From Heterobilharzia americana (Eukaryota > Platyhelminthes > Trematoda > Strigeidida > Schistosomatidae), in NCBI GenBank assembly GCA_944470555.2, contig OX104134.1, positions 114,756,701 to 114,820,700 of the forward strand: 64,000 nt of DNA. The letters are read 5' to 3'. The notes under the pieces are model-generated. The model saw only the letters and a list, made by a program, of their open reading frames with translations. It ran no database searches and had not been told where the DNA came from. The translations under genes and the position numbers were made by a program. Shown one piece after another: positions 12,036 to 25,200 of the stretch (the stretch's first letter is position 1; each line of letters opens with the position of its first letter).

Positions 12036-13214
12036 TAATAAATATAACTGACCAACCATTAAGAAGGGGACAGAACGTAAGGCAGACTTTTTTTACTGCT
12101 TCCTGACGTATAAATAATTCAGTATCGATTCAATGCGAAATGCTATTAAAGAGTATACTTACAATAATTTCTAGAATTTCAATGAATAAAGTGTTGATTA
12201 ACAAGTTGCACATGTATGTACAAGTAAATTTCTTTTGTGACTTAAGATCAAGTTATTTTCGTAATTCAGTGTACTTGTTAAACATGTAGACTTTCTACAA
12301 TCTTTTATCATTTTAATGTATCCAAATCTGAAATCGTATACTTGGAGTAAGTAATCTTTAGTACTCAGTCCTATCTTATTAGTAAAATTGTTTACCTGAT
12401 AACAGAAAATTTCAAAGGTTGTGTTTTGTGAATTTGGATAGGTTGATTCACAGAAATGTACACTACTACACATGAACTTGTTTCTTCACAGTTCCAGACA
12501 TGAATAGCATGCTCCCATTTCTTATTGAGTAAAACAAGTCTTGTTGATACTACAAATAGGTAAAAATTTTCTCAAACATGCAATTACCTGTTAACAGCTT
12601 GTTGATAAGCAGCAACAATTACATGCCAATTATTAACCACCATTAAGTCCCACAAAAGTACAAGACTAGCCTAGACAAGTAAAACAGTGTATAAAAGAAG
12701 TAAAATGCCATGATTAAATGTAGATCTAACACTCAGTATCATTTGTGCTAACGAAGAAGTGAAAAACAAAAATCCTGAAATTACGTGTAAAGGAGTCTTG
12801 TATGCCCGCTTTAGTATTGGATCCAACCATATCACATTCAGTTTGCCGTAAAAGACTACAATTAACAAGAAAACAGATATAGATCACATTATAATGTTCT
12901 TGGTTTTGGGTAGCAGTGAAAACAGGGGAGTGCGATTCGTTCCATTCGGAACTCATCTACATATAGCCGGGATACAGGAGCATTAAGTGGATTGGTTTTT
13001 GAAAAGGTAAATTGAAAGTGGTAACCAGTTCCATTCTAGCCCGTCTAGTAAATAAAAAGGCATCATACAGGTGGTAACAGAGCTTCTCATGTCACACATT
13101 GTGTGCCAAGAATGATAACACGCGTAGCTTACCAGCTCCTGTTCAACATAGCTGAGGCTGTCGCAATAAGGTTGATCAATCCTGAACTTTGGATTACGAC
13201 AGAATATGTTCAAT
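12036..13214. other. TPC intron sequence around exon N
   Basis: AT-rich single-copy-looking DNA between two RTE copies. Apart from TPC exon N (12588-12670), I see no gene. The IIS6 exon expected on the minus strand below 12588 was not found. Confidence 0.5.
12588..12670 (-). CDS. TPCN: TPC exon N: domain II pore helix and filter
   Basis: 83 bases, acceptor TTTTACTTGTCTAG, donor GTAATT: 27 codons plus two bases. It encodes ASLVLLWDLMVVNNWHV, the domain II pore helix and VNNW filter diagnostic of two-pore channels. It lies between two nearly identical RTE copies. The following exon (IIS6) was not found between here and base 1. Confidence 0.93.
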
Positions 13215-16200
13215 GTCAAACTCTCGAAGAAGGGTGACCTAAGTCTTTGCAAGAACTGAGGGGGAATCATGCTCCTGTCCACTCGAAGCAAAATATTAGG
13301 CCGCACCATCCTGGAGAAACTAAAGGATGCACTGGATTCAAAACTACGACCAAAACAGTCTGGCTGAATTCAGGAAGTACAAATCATATGCGGACCAAAT
13401 TGCAACGTTACGCTTCGCATCATTATAGAACAGAACATAGAATGACAGTCAACCCTCTACCTCAACTTCATCGACTTTGAAAAGGCCTTTGACAGCCTTT
13501 ACCGAGAAGTAATTTTGCAAGTGCTCCAACACTATGGAATACCACAAACCTTTATTATTCTCGTTCAACAACTTTATGAAGACGCCACATGCCAACTGAT
13601 TCACGATGGGAAGCTTAGTGATGCTTTTGAAGTGAAGACAGGAGTAAGACAAGGCTGCCTACTATCCTCATGATATTCCTAATTGTGGTGGGCTGCATCA
13701 TGCAGCCAACCACGAGAAGCGAGAGGAAGACGACACTCTAGACCACGAAAAAGAACCTAGAAGATCTGGATTTCGCCAGCGATGACTTGTGTCTAATGTC
13801 ATACAAAATTGAAGATCTACAGGCGAAAACTAACAAGTTGGCAGAAGAGGCAGGGCAGCGAAAACGGGACTTCAGGTAGAATATAGAGAAGACAGAGGTG
13901 ACGAAGATACCCAACCAACACCACCACCACCAACAACAACAACAACAAGCTCCAATCATCATCAACGGGAGAAACTTAAAGGAAGTAGTCTCTTTCACCT
14001 ATCTAGGCAGCACTGTTTCAACTACAAGTGGCACAGGCACAGATGAGGATGTGAAAGCCAGCATCGGAAAAGCAAGACAGGCATTCGTTAGCCTGAAATC
14101 AGTGTGGAGATCTACTCCACTCCACTCAGCATAAAGCGTGAACAAGATCCGGATTTTCAACACCAACGTCAAGTCAGTGTCTGTGTATAGTTCAGGAACT
14201 TGGCGCGTTACGAAAGGGATTTCCAACAAACTACAGACATTCATCAACAACTGCCTACGCCCGTTACCGAAGATTAGATGGCCAGAAAGAATAAACAACA
14301 AGGAACTCCGGGAACGAACCAACTAAGAACCTATCACGCAACAAATATGCAGAAGGAAGTGGAGATGGATTGGGCATGCACTGAGAAGACCATTTGGGGG
14401 CATCACGCGCCAGGCACTCGAGTGGAACCCCGATGGGAAGCGACGAGTTGGGCGTCCCAGCTGAGGGTGACATGGAGGAGATCATACGAGGAGGAAATGA
14501 GAGCTTGTGGGCAGTCATGGAACCAGGTTCAAAAGATCTCAGAGAACAGAGTGGAATGGAGACGTGCTGCTGAAGCCGTATTTTACACTAGAAACCCAAG
14601 GGACAAATAATAATAATATATAATGATAGAACATGTTTAAGCGTTATTTCTCCCTCGTTTTTCAACAAACTGAAGGCTACTACTGTCTTTCTCAACTTCT
14701 ATCTTTTCTTTTACAATCATATTCTTCATCATCTTGATAAGTAGCTGGTGCATTTAAAAGGAAAAATCACTTTCCGTATAGTTTCTATCTCACATTCCAT
14801 TTTGGAAACCTATTCGCCTCAAACTTAGCTTATTTTGACGCTATGCAGTTACTTTTAGTGACTGTAGAACCTGACGAGAATCTGCTGAAAGAATATATTA
14901 CGTTTAGATTATTTTCGATTTATGTTACAAGAATCTTCATATGTGTAAGAACCTAACAGAGAAGTGGGTGTATACACACTAAACGGAACTACATTTTAAT
15001 CTATGATTATTGAAGGTATACGGCAAGAAATGTACTGCATATTTCAAAGTGAAAACAGTATTATATTAGGCTAAATGAATCTTAGTACAAATGATATTTT
15101 TTATCAATAACAGTGGCTTTTAAATAGCTTGGGTGAATAGAGAATCCCATTACATATTCCAAACCTTATTAGAATTTTCTTAACTAGGTAGAAAACGATA
15201 TGAATCAATTTTGGATGGCTAGACTCAAACAGCAAATCAAGGGATGATTGTTTGCATGTAATTATGTAGATTAAATCATGTAGACGGAAGACTAACCATT
15301 GATTATACGTTATTTGCTACAGCCACAGACATGACATTAGAAAGACTAGAAGCAGTATGGAAGACGGAATGATCAATAGTATTAAGATCCCAATATTAAA
15401 ACACAAGTTTTATCGTCTACGTCAAGTGTTTGAACACCGTGCCTTTGAAGTATAAGCCACATTCCGTGGTGTCACCACTTGAGTAATATAGAATTCAGGT
15501 GTAGAGTTTTAGGGAGAAGAGGTAAATCAGTTTACGACGTTATGAACCTTCATTGACTGAGATGGTTGGTATACATGTTACATACGCTTAGTTGCCATAC
15601 AGATTGCCTCATCACACAATGTTGGCTGAATTAGGTCCAGGCTGGGAAAAGGTTCGAGGTGGCCAGACTAAAACATGGCATCAATGTATGAAGTCTCTGA
15701 CCATTGGTCTGAGCCATGTGGGGCGATGCAGAATATCAACACAGGACCAGGTATTACTGAGTAACGGTCCGAGTTGCCCCGCCTCATATCAGTACATCAA
15801 GTAGAAAGGTAGTGAGGTGAAGGATGAATATAAGAGAATGCAGTCAGAAGAAATATCAAGTATGAGAAGGAAGAAAGGAAGAATGACAAAATGGTGCGAT
15901 GCAGACTAGTCGGTTGGGGTCCGCCGGACACGAGAAACCCGTGGTTGGAGACTCTAAGTGATCACATGGTTCAGGACCGATGTCAATGGTGCAGATGTAT
16001 ACACACATTATCTTGACCTTAAGGACGCTATACCGAATCTCGCCATTTTCTCATTCTTCCTTTCTCTTCTTTCGTACTTTATATTTTTTTTGACTGAATT
16101 TTCTAATCTAATCTTTTTACTTGATGTGGTGATATGAGCTGTAGCAACTCGAACCGTCACGCAGTAATGCCTGGTCCTCTGTTGATATTCATGATGATGA

Positions 16201-19200
16201 TGATTACCTAGCAAATGATTAATTGGAAAATTGCAGTAACTTGTGAATTCACCTAATAATTTTCCACAAGAAAAAAACAATTTAAAATAATGCAAACCTC
16301 ACTTACAGCAAAGTCATTAAAATTCACAGACCAATATGCCAACTCTTGATAACTGCCACATTGGTAAACTTCTTTCCTGTTAAAAGATAGTTCCATTAAG
16401 CACAAATTAGTGGTGTCCTAATTTCTCCAAGTTGTATGAGATTCAAAAGATAATTTGACGAAGAAAGAATATTTTTTCCAATAACTCCTTTTTTCATGGT
16501 CTGCAGTTTTATATCCATATTGTTTAGTCAAAAAATAAATGTGTGTTAAGAACAGTGAAATCTCAACAAAGAGTTAATCATTATTTCAAACTGTATTAAA
16601 GATTGACAGTCAAATAATTTCTTACTGTTACTGACAAACATATTCTTTGGCGAACCAATATGGATATATAACTCCAGAGCACGACGAAGTAGTTACTGTA
16701 CAGAATATTCTTTCTTCATCAAACTACCTTTTTAATTATAATGGGAATTTTAAAAGAATTCCATGGTATTTCTGTAAAACCTGTATTTCAAATATATTCA
16801 TTTCATATGTCTTGAATAAACAAACTACATATGGATGAATCACTATCCGAAGTCCATGAAAGCTAAAACGAAATGACTAACTTAGGTATGAAAGAGGCTA
16901 ACTACACCAGTGGTTTATCAGGTCTAAGGATTGAGTTATTGTTAGTGAAAAAACTTAGACCCTGTGGCACAATATAACTCCACATTAGATTGTTGATTTG
17001 ATACAGGACACGGTAACACAGCATAGCTCATCTGCTGAAGATGAGCAATAATTTATGTTCCAAACGTCATCTAGTAAATTATACTGCATCACTGTATGCT
17101 ATATCAATCTAATATGGATTGGTGTATTATGTCGTTTTCTACAGGAAACTTACAAATGGTCTCAAATTAATGAAGGTCACTTTTTGGAAGTTTTCCCACC
17201 TTAAACAGCAGGTAACAGTGTTACAATAAGGACTTCACAACTGCATCCTTGACCAACGAAGTTGTATTGTGCAACTGTTAATTTGGGGCTACTATACCAA
17301 TAAAACTTATCAGGTTGTACATTGAGATCGCAGTTTGGTATATGGAAGGTGGAATTGTAGTCCACATGTAAAAAACTATTTACGATCCAATAACTGGTGT
17401 TTCAACCTTAAGCTTCAAATCTTCCATATCTAGTCACATCCTGTAACTATCTAAGAGGAAAACTATATGCTAAAAGGGAAAGACAACTGTAGTGTATAGC
17501 TTTACTACAACAAGTGATTACAGATCTATTCACCGAATAGATATGTATATACATAAGTTTTAAGTCTTAATATAACAACTGTGGCCTGGATGTTTATAAT
17601 GGTTTGATTACTTTTAATGGGTGTAATATTATTATTATTATTATCTGATTCTGGATAAATTCGTAACAAATACGGGTGGTTTGTGAGTTTGAGAACATTT
17701 TTATGGCGGGAAACTCTTACCGTACACTCAATTGTAAAAATTGATTGGCTACCTATTCGTTTTATATTATCTTTGACTGTCTGTTCCGCATCTGATCAGC
17801 AGTACACAGGTATGCTTCCTTTGTGATAGTCCATCAGAATATGAAATTAAATACAGAAATACCTGATTACTCAGTTCTCAACTGTGTCCTGTGATATTCA
17901 ATGGGACTTCGGCTACAAATGAAACTGTCAGCAGGTACCAAGGTCGCCATCCACCACAATGAATTATTCCCTTATCTACTAATCACATTAAAAAATCCCT
18001 GAAATCAGTAAACCTTTTCATTGTCCACATTTGACTTGATCGATGCTTCTGCCAGAGATTGAAAGAAAGCGAACTTTTAAATATGCTCAACGCACACCAT
18101 GCTGTGGGAAACATGCAGTTTCATGGTATATAAGCTTTAACTAAACTGCTTAAGTTGTAATTAGGCAACATCGTTAAAACAGTGAAATATAATCTTCGTA
18201 ATAGTCAAGTGGTTCATTTATACATTATATTTAATACTGCTTAAAAATATATGTGTGAACACATCGGAAAGCATAGACTTGTGAAAAAACAAATCATATA
18301 TACATTCCCGTAATTTTGCAACACTTATTTTAAACTTCTTTGTACAGGAGTAAAGGAATCTTATTCGTTGTCTTAGACGTTTCGGTACCTGCTTTTCATT
18401 TACAAAATCTCTTAAATTTGATTTAGAAGAATCTCCTTTTGGCTGAATTATTTTACTCAAATTAAAAATTTCTAGACGACACCTCATCGGTTTAAGGAAA
18501 GGTAGATAGTAGTTGTGTAAATAAGCTAGAACAAAAACCATTTAAGCTTGGTTTATGGATACTTTAACCCAGCTGAATATCTATCGATGTCGTGTGACAA
18601 GCACTTTCTTGTAAATGTTGCCCCTCACTATACAGGCGTCGGAAAAAAGTACTGACAAGAATTCAAACAATGTGAATATGGACGAACATGACAAGCGCGA
18701 CATTGTTCCCTAAATAATAGAGCTGACAAACATATCCGTCATTTGTCTTGTGAAATTGTAATTTGATTTCCCAATTTAAAATAAAAGTTTTCGCAGTAAT
18801 TTAAACACAAATTTGTAGACCAAGCTGTCTATTGGTGTTCAGTTTGATTTCATGTTTTACCTCTTACCATGATATTCAACACAAGTGACCTTGATTATTA
18901 ATGTCATGATATCACCAAACACATTGTCCTTATTCATTATGAAACATCAGTACTGAAAAACCTTCACTAAAACACTCCCTAATACATACTGATTTTTAAA
19001 AAGTGATGCCGTCATCAATTTATGCACTAATTCAAAAGTCAGAATATTACAAAAGCCAATTAAAAAGATGTACTTAAACAAAGAATAAGGATGGATAAAT
19101 TGTCATTGCCAGAGGAACAATCAATAAACATTGGTTTCCGGTTAAACCTCTTAACTCTTGTGGAATATCTAGGTGTATAGACATAGAGATATATCGAATT

Positions 19201-22200
19201 CCCTAGGCCTATTTGCATCAATAGATAAAAGTGCTTATTTAAAATTCAATGACAGGCGTAAGCAGGCAGTTGACACTACTGGGTTACGGAAATGGACACC
19301 ATTTTCACTTGTCTGAGTTATGAATAGAAACTGGTAGGTGAATAAGGTTGGAAGAAAACCTAACCTCCAGCGGTATTCTGGTGAACAACTTTCAGACCAT
19401 CTGACTGAGTCTTTTCTGGTGGTGCTAGGAATCCATATGATAATCAGTATTGATTTAATCTTTAGATAATAAGTAAAATTTCATAGTTGTCGTCCAAATG
19501 AGCCATATTCGTCTGCCCAACACTTCAGTCACTAGGACGATAGGTACACAACGTGTAAACGTTTGCTTTGTTGCAGCCTGGATCTCCCTCTAAAATTAGA
19601 TTGTTAATGTTGTGGATATGAACAGGTATCGTGGAACCAAGATTACATTGGAAAATCCCATTATTCGATATCATGTTAACAAGCGCTTCATGTTAGCATT
19701 TCTAATTCATTATTTTATTATTATTATTTGTCCTTGGGCACCTAGTGGAACATACGGCTTCAGTAGCACGTCACCATTTCACTCTCTTCTCTCCAGTATT
19801 TCTTTTAATCTGGCTACACGTCTGCCCACAAGCTTTCATTTCTTCCTCACACAATCTCCTCCATGTCACCCTCCGCTCAGACGCCCAACTCGTCGTTTCC
19901 CATGCAGCCTCCACTCGACGCCACAGCCTGGCGCGTGATGTCCTCAAACGATCTTCTCAGTATATCCTCAATCCAATCCATCTCCACTTTCTTCTACATA
20001 TTTACTGGGTGTGATGGGTTCTTCGTTGGCTCGTTGCCAGACAGTCAGAGTTCCTTGCTGATTATTCTTATTATTCTGACAATCCATCTGATCTATCTTC
20101 AGTGTCAGTGCCGACTGAGGGAGCGTAGGTGGCAGCTGTTGATCATGTATGTATGCAGTTTGTTGGAAATGCTTTCGTAACGCACCACATGTCTCAACTA
20201 TCACATAGAAGCACCGCCTTACTTGACTGACTGAAGTAGTGTTGGAAATCCGGATATTGTTCACGCTTTATGCTGAGTGGAGTGGAGTAGATCTCCACAC
20301 TGATTTCAGTTTAATGAAGGCTCTTTTTGCTTTTCCGATGCTGGCTTTCACATCCTCATCTGTGCCAGTGCCACCTGTAGTTGAAACGATGCTGCCTCAC
20401 CTGGGTACGTGAAAGAGACTACTACCTCTAGGTTTCTCCCGTTCATGGTGATTGGTGCTTGTTGTTGATGCTGTTGTTGGTTGGGTATTTTCATCACCTC
20501 TCTCTTCTCTGCATTCACTTGAAGTCCAGTCTTCGCTGCCTCCACTGCCAACTTGTTCGTTTTCGCCTGTAGATCTTTCAGGTAGTGCGACAAGACATTA
20601 GACATAAATCATCATCCTCATCGGCGGTGGTGGCAGCGGCGAAATCCAAATCTTCTTCTGGGATATTTTCATCGGTCCAGCCAGTGCATGCCCATCTTCT
20701 CACAGCTCCTCACAGTTGTCTGTTGCACAATCCAGTCGATTCGAGTCGAGTCAAGTCTAGTCTAGTCTAGTCTAGTCTAGTCGACCACAATCAGCAAGAT
20801 CATGAGTGACAGTAGGCGGCAGCCTTGTCTTACTCCTGTGCCTTGTCTTCACTTCAAAGGCATCACTGAGCTTTCCATTGTGGATCACTCGGCATGTAGC
20901 ATCATGTGGCATATAGCTGCTGTTGAATGAGTTTGAAAAAAGTTTGATGCACCAAAGATGATTTACGAGAAGCCATGGAAACGGGTCTTGAAATTACCAG
21001 TCCATATGAACGTGAACTATCGGCAGAATCCAGAAAACTAACACTTTCGTAGATCACCAAGTCCTCAGCACGTATTTTCATTTAAGCGTGCATCCTCTGA
21101 GCACTTGAAGTCACCTAATCTAGTTCACTTCACACAACATATATAGAAAATTCTATACTTCATGTATTCATCAAAATTTTGTTTATGCAGATAAACTTCC
21201 TCTTAGACATCCATCATAACTATGAAAAATGCTCGCGTATTACTGTGAAAATATCTTTGACTTCTTTTTCTGTGTCCGAATCTTACATCAATTCACAGCA
21301 AAGAAGAGTAATTCCATTTATGCATAGTAAGGACCTCGAAGTATTATCTCGCTTTTTTGAAACGGATAACATAGTTTTCTGATGAAAATATATGATAAAA
21401 GCAGATGTTATCTAAAAATTTCATTCTCAAGAAGTCTTATAAAGACCATAAGATTACACTCGAGCATAAAATCGCTGTTTTGAACACTTCACTTGAAAAA
21501 TTCCAATTTTGAAAGTGTTCATTTGCCCAAATCTTTAAATGTATTTACTGTTGCTTCAAAAAATAAAACAAAGGAAAAATAGGAATTGAAACACTTACGG
21601 GTTTGATGCATTCGTAGAATTAGTATACTGAATGACATCATAGAATAAGTTCATACCCAATAATGCATAAAAGTAAAAAGTCGATAAGAGTATTCCCAGA
21701 ACAGGGCTGAGGTTTCGTGGTAGGTCTGCTAAAACGCAAACAACTAATCTTGCCCATCGAAATAAACTGATAAGTCTTGTAGCACGTAGTAAAAGAAGAA
21801 TATTAGTGAGACGTACAACATCCCAAATTGTCACTGAAAAGTGTAGTAAGTGGTTCTCACTTGGTTTCAAAGTGAAAAACAAAAAGGCGTATGTAGAGTA
21901 ATATAATTACAACAAAATTAAAAAATTGAAATGAAATTTAAGGAATAACTTTAAATGTAATTCATGAATTACTCCTGCAATGTCTCTTTCGCATAAATAT
22001 AAGCATACATTACCTCTGGTTCACACTGCTATGATTGATAGACTTATGCAGTAGATTAAATCAGCTACTTAGAATTCGATTATTCTGTGGTCATCAAATA
22101 AGTGTGCAAACTATGCTTGTGGCAAATGGAAAAGCTCAAAATCCTGAAATCCTTTCCAGCCAAACAACATATTCTCAAGTTTCAAGAAAATACACATGAT

Positions 22201-25200
22201 CAAATGTGTAAACATTACATTGATTTAAGAGACAGCATCAATAGAAAGTGCCCTTCTTGAAGGAATAGAAACTAACCAAATTCAATATAAATGTGCATAT
22301 GGTTGTATTTTGCACATATTTGGACCCTGCCATACACCCATTAGGTGATCGCCTCTTGTATTTTGAAAGAAATCATGCAGTCACTAAGGGTGGAATCTGC
22401 AGCTTTTATCGAGATGCACATAAGTTTGAATCTCTATATCAAGTTATATCAGATGGCGACTATTACCATTATCTCTGTGGTTCATTAAATTTTAACTCGT
22501 GTTTCTATTACTGTCCACAAAGAAGCATTAAAAATGAGGTTGAGAAATTTAGTGAGAAATTTCCTTCACATAAATATGGCTGTAGATTTTAATCTACCTG
22601 TTGGGGATCGATGATCGATTTTAAACTAGATGATTCATTGTTGCATTGATACTGGTAATTTCAACTTGCTATATAGGGTCAAATCACTTGACCTTTGTCA
22701 GCAGAAGGGTTGCTAGAGGGACGCCTTAATACTGCCAGGCATTATTGATGTTATATTCATCTTGGTAACTACTAGTGGAATCCAGAACGAGCGTTCCATC
22801 CCACTTGGAACTCGTCAGCTGGATGTACTTACACCTTAGTGAATGATATAGTTCCCACTGAGGCTCCAGACGCCAAACCGTTATCCACTAGACTACTGGG
22901 GACAAGAGTTGGGTCTGAATCTGGTGCCCCAGTGGCTTCACCTACTGGAGTGAGTGTACATCCAGCTGAAGAGTAACAGATAGGAAGAATTGCACGTCCT
23001 AGATTCCACTACTAGTCACCAAGATGAATATAGCTGCATGATACATTCTAAATTGAGTGGGATATATCGGGATAAGCACAGCACCCAATCTGATCATATG
23101 TTGGTAATGACTACGCATTTAGAAAGGTAGTTCACCATAAAGTAGATTTGTATTAGCCAGGAACCTTGGTTGACACAATATTTTTCATGTTGTGTTGGTT
23201 GATTTCCTAGTACCCCCATAAAAATACTCGTTTGAACGAAAACGAATATCACCTAGGTTCACAGAAGTACTTCTATGATATTGTACCATTATATTTCGTA
23301 AAATTCTGATATCTTTTTTCTAAATTCTTTAATAGGAATAGTTTTTTTAGGATTTGTGATTCTTACTGCTCAAGAGCATATCACCATATAACATATCAAA
23401 CGCTTATAACAAACAAAACTATGAAGACGATTTTTCAACGCTAAAATGTTCTGTCTTCTTACTACTTAAGAGCATACCAAGTGTATAAGGCCATCTTCGC
23501 CCAAAGTTGTATTGTACTAGATGACTCATGGAACGCCTACATCCTATCTGTGATGTTTCGATCACATATTAAATATCTCTTTTGAAAGGTGAAAGTATTA
23601 AATAGCATTTGTCAAAAATACTACTATAAGTTTGGTTAACTGCTTAAATATAGACTGAAAACTATATTTTACTCTTAGAATACTGCTGAGTTAAATAGAT
23701 GTCTTCCAAATAAAGAAAACAAAGCAACGTACAACCTGGTATTTTGTGTTATCCAAGCACTGGTACTTAGTATCATAAGGTTTCCAGCTAGTTAGTTGAC
23801 TAGAAGATTAGAACTCAGTTACCTATGCCAGCGTTTGACCAACTTGAAAATTTCTTGTATTCCTGTTGTCTTGGAGTTAGGTAGTAAATCAGTCTCTCAT
23901 ATCTCAGCCATTTTAATCACTGCAGTTGGACAACCTAACAGACGAATTATGGTTATTTCATTCAAATTATTATTTATCCAGTTATTTCGCTTACTTCAGT
24001 TTCTTCACTGGTGGTACTATATCGTGTACATAATCTAGTCGATGTCATCTCCGAGCAGGAGAACAAAGTAAAAGGAGCCATCATCAGAACTGAACATAAT
24101 TGATGAAGGCAAGAATTTTAAGCTGAAACAACAGTATGTCGTTAACATAAATGACGGTTTGCAGGAAATCATAAAATACTCAAAGAATTCAGACCAACAA
24201 CCATCAGTTGAGTAACATACTAATTTGATATGGACTTCAAAGTTAAGTTGGTGAGGTTTTTGGAGCTTCAATAATGGAATATCAACTTTAATCAGGAAAT
24301 ATAATCAGCATATAACTTTTTAAGTTTGTGTTTCAAAACCTAATAGAGAGTCGATTTGTGACCAGTTTAACTCACTGAAGCTAAAAATCTTTCTGTTCAT
24401 CTTGGTTAGGTATTTTTGTAGCTCCACATAGCTGTCGAATAACTAACAAATTTCGGGGACTTTTATTTAAATGGATATATCTACGGTGGCCACATGATGA
24501 CATAGGTTTGTTCGCATAATTTGTGATAAACGGTCTTCACAGTCAATGTAACGTAATCGTATTTAATTTTATGAATCAAGAAACCACTCAAATGTGCCTC
24601 ATTATTAATTCCTAATATTTATTTCATGCCGCTTGAATTCCTTTCTCTCAAAATAATGTTTTCATTGCAAGTGGAAGTCAAACGCAGAATACCATCATTT
24701 CATTTAGTAGTTTAGTACTCATCACATTTCAGTGAGCGACGACTTTGGATCACAACAGTTTTTAAGTTGTTTTTTCTAGCACCTTAATCCATGCCTGAAG
24801 TAAACCTTCTTGGTGAAATCTGTATCTACATTGATGATGATAAGTTAGTCAATATAGTTTACACTAGACAGAAAAACTGTACTGGAATCGTACACCAAAG
24901 GGTAACTGATTAAGCCACCAAGTTCTAAGAACTCGAATATGGTCAAAGTCTAACGACAAGATTCGGAAAGTGGCTCCTTAGATAAGTGCAGTGATACTCA
25001 AGTAAAGTGTGTTTTGGCCGTAGATGTTAGACGTCAGTAGGAAAGTAGCTAGGAATATATGTCTCGCTTTAGTTGGTACTTATCAGTAAGATATGTCTGA
25101 AATTTTGCAAGAACCCTTTGTCCCAAAATGTATTGGTTATCAACCATTAGTCAAGTGGTGCTCATGCTCTAACTCTACCGCAGTCGGTATTGAACTGAAT

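Noticed and set aside
13738..13998. Cys/Trp-rich frame with runs of C and W (also at 11062-11391)
   Set aside because: Antisense reading of the CAC/ACA tract in the RTE 3' ends.
24221..24234. 14-base microexon candidate between TPC exons J and L
   Set aside because: It would keep phase, but the 56-base candidate at 24376-24431 has better splice sites and loop length.
24035..24271. 78-codon minus frame with Cys and Phe
   Set aside because: No family resemblance and no fit with the TPC phase. Typical chance frame in AT-rich intron.
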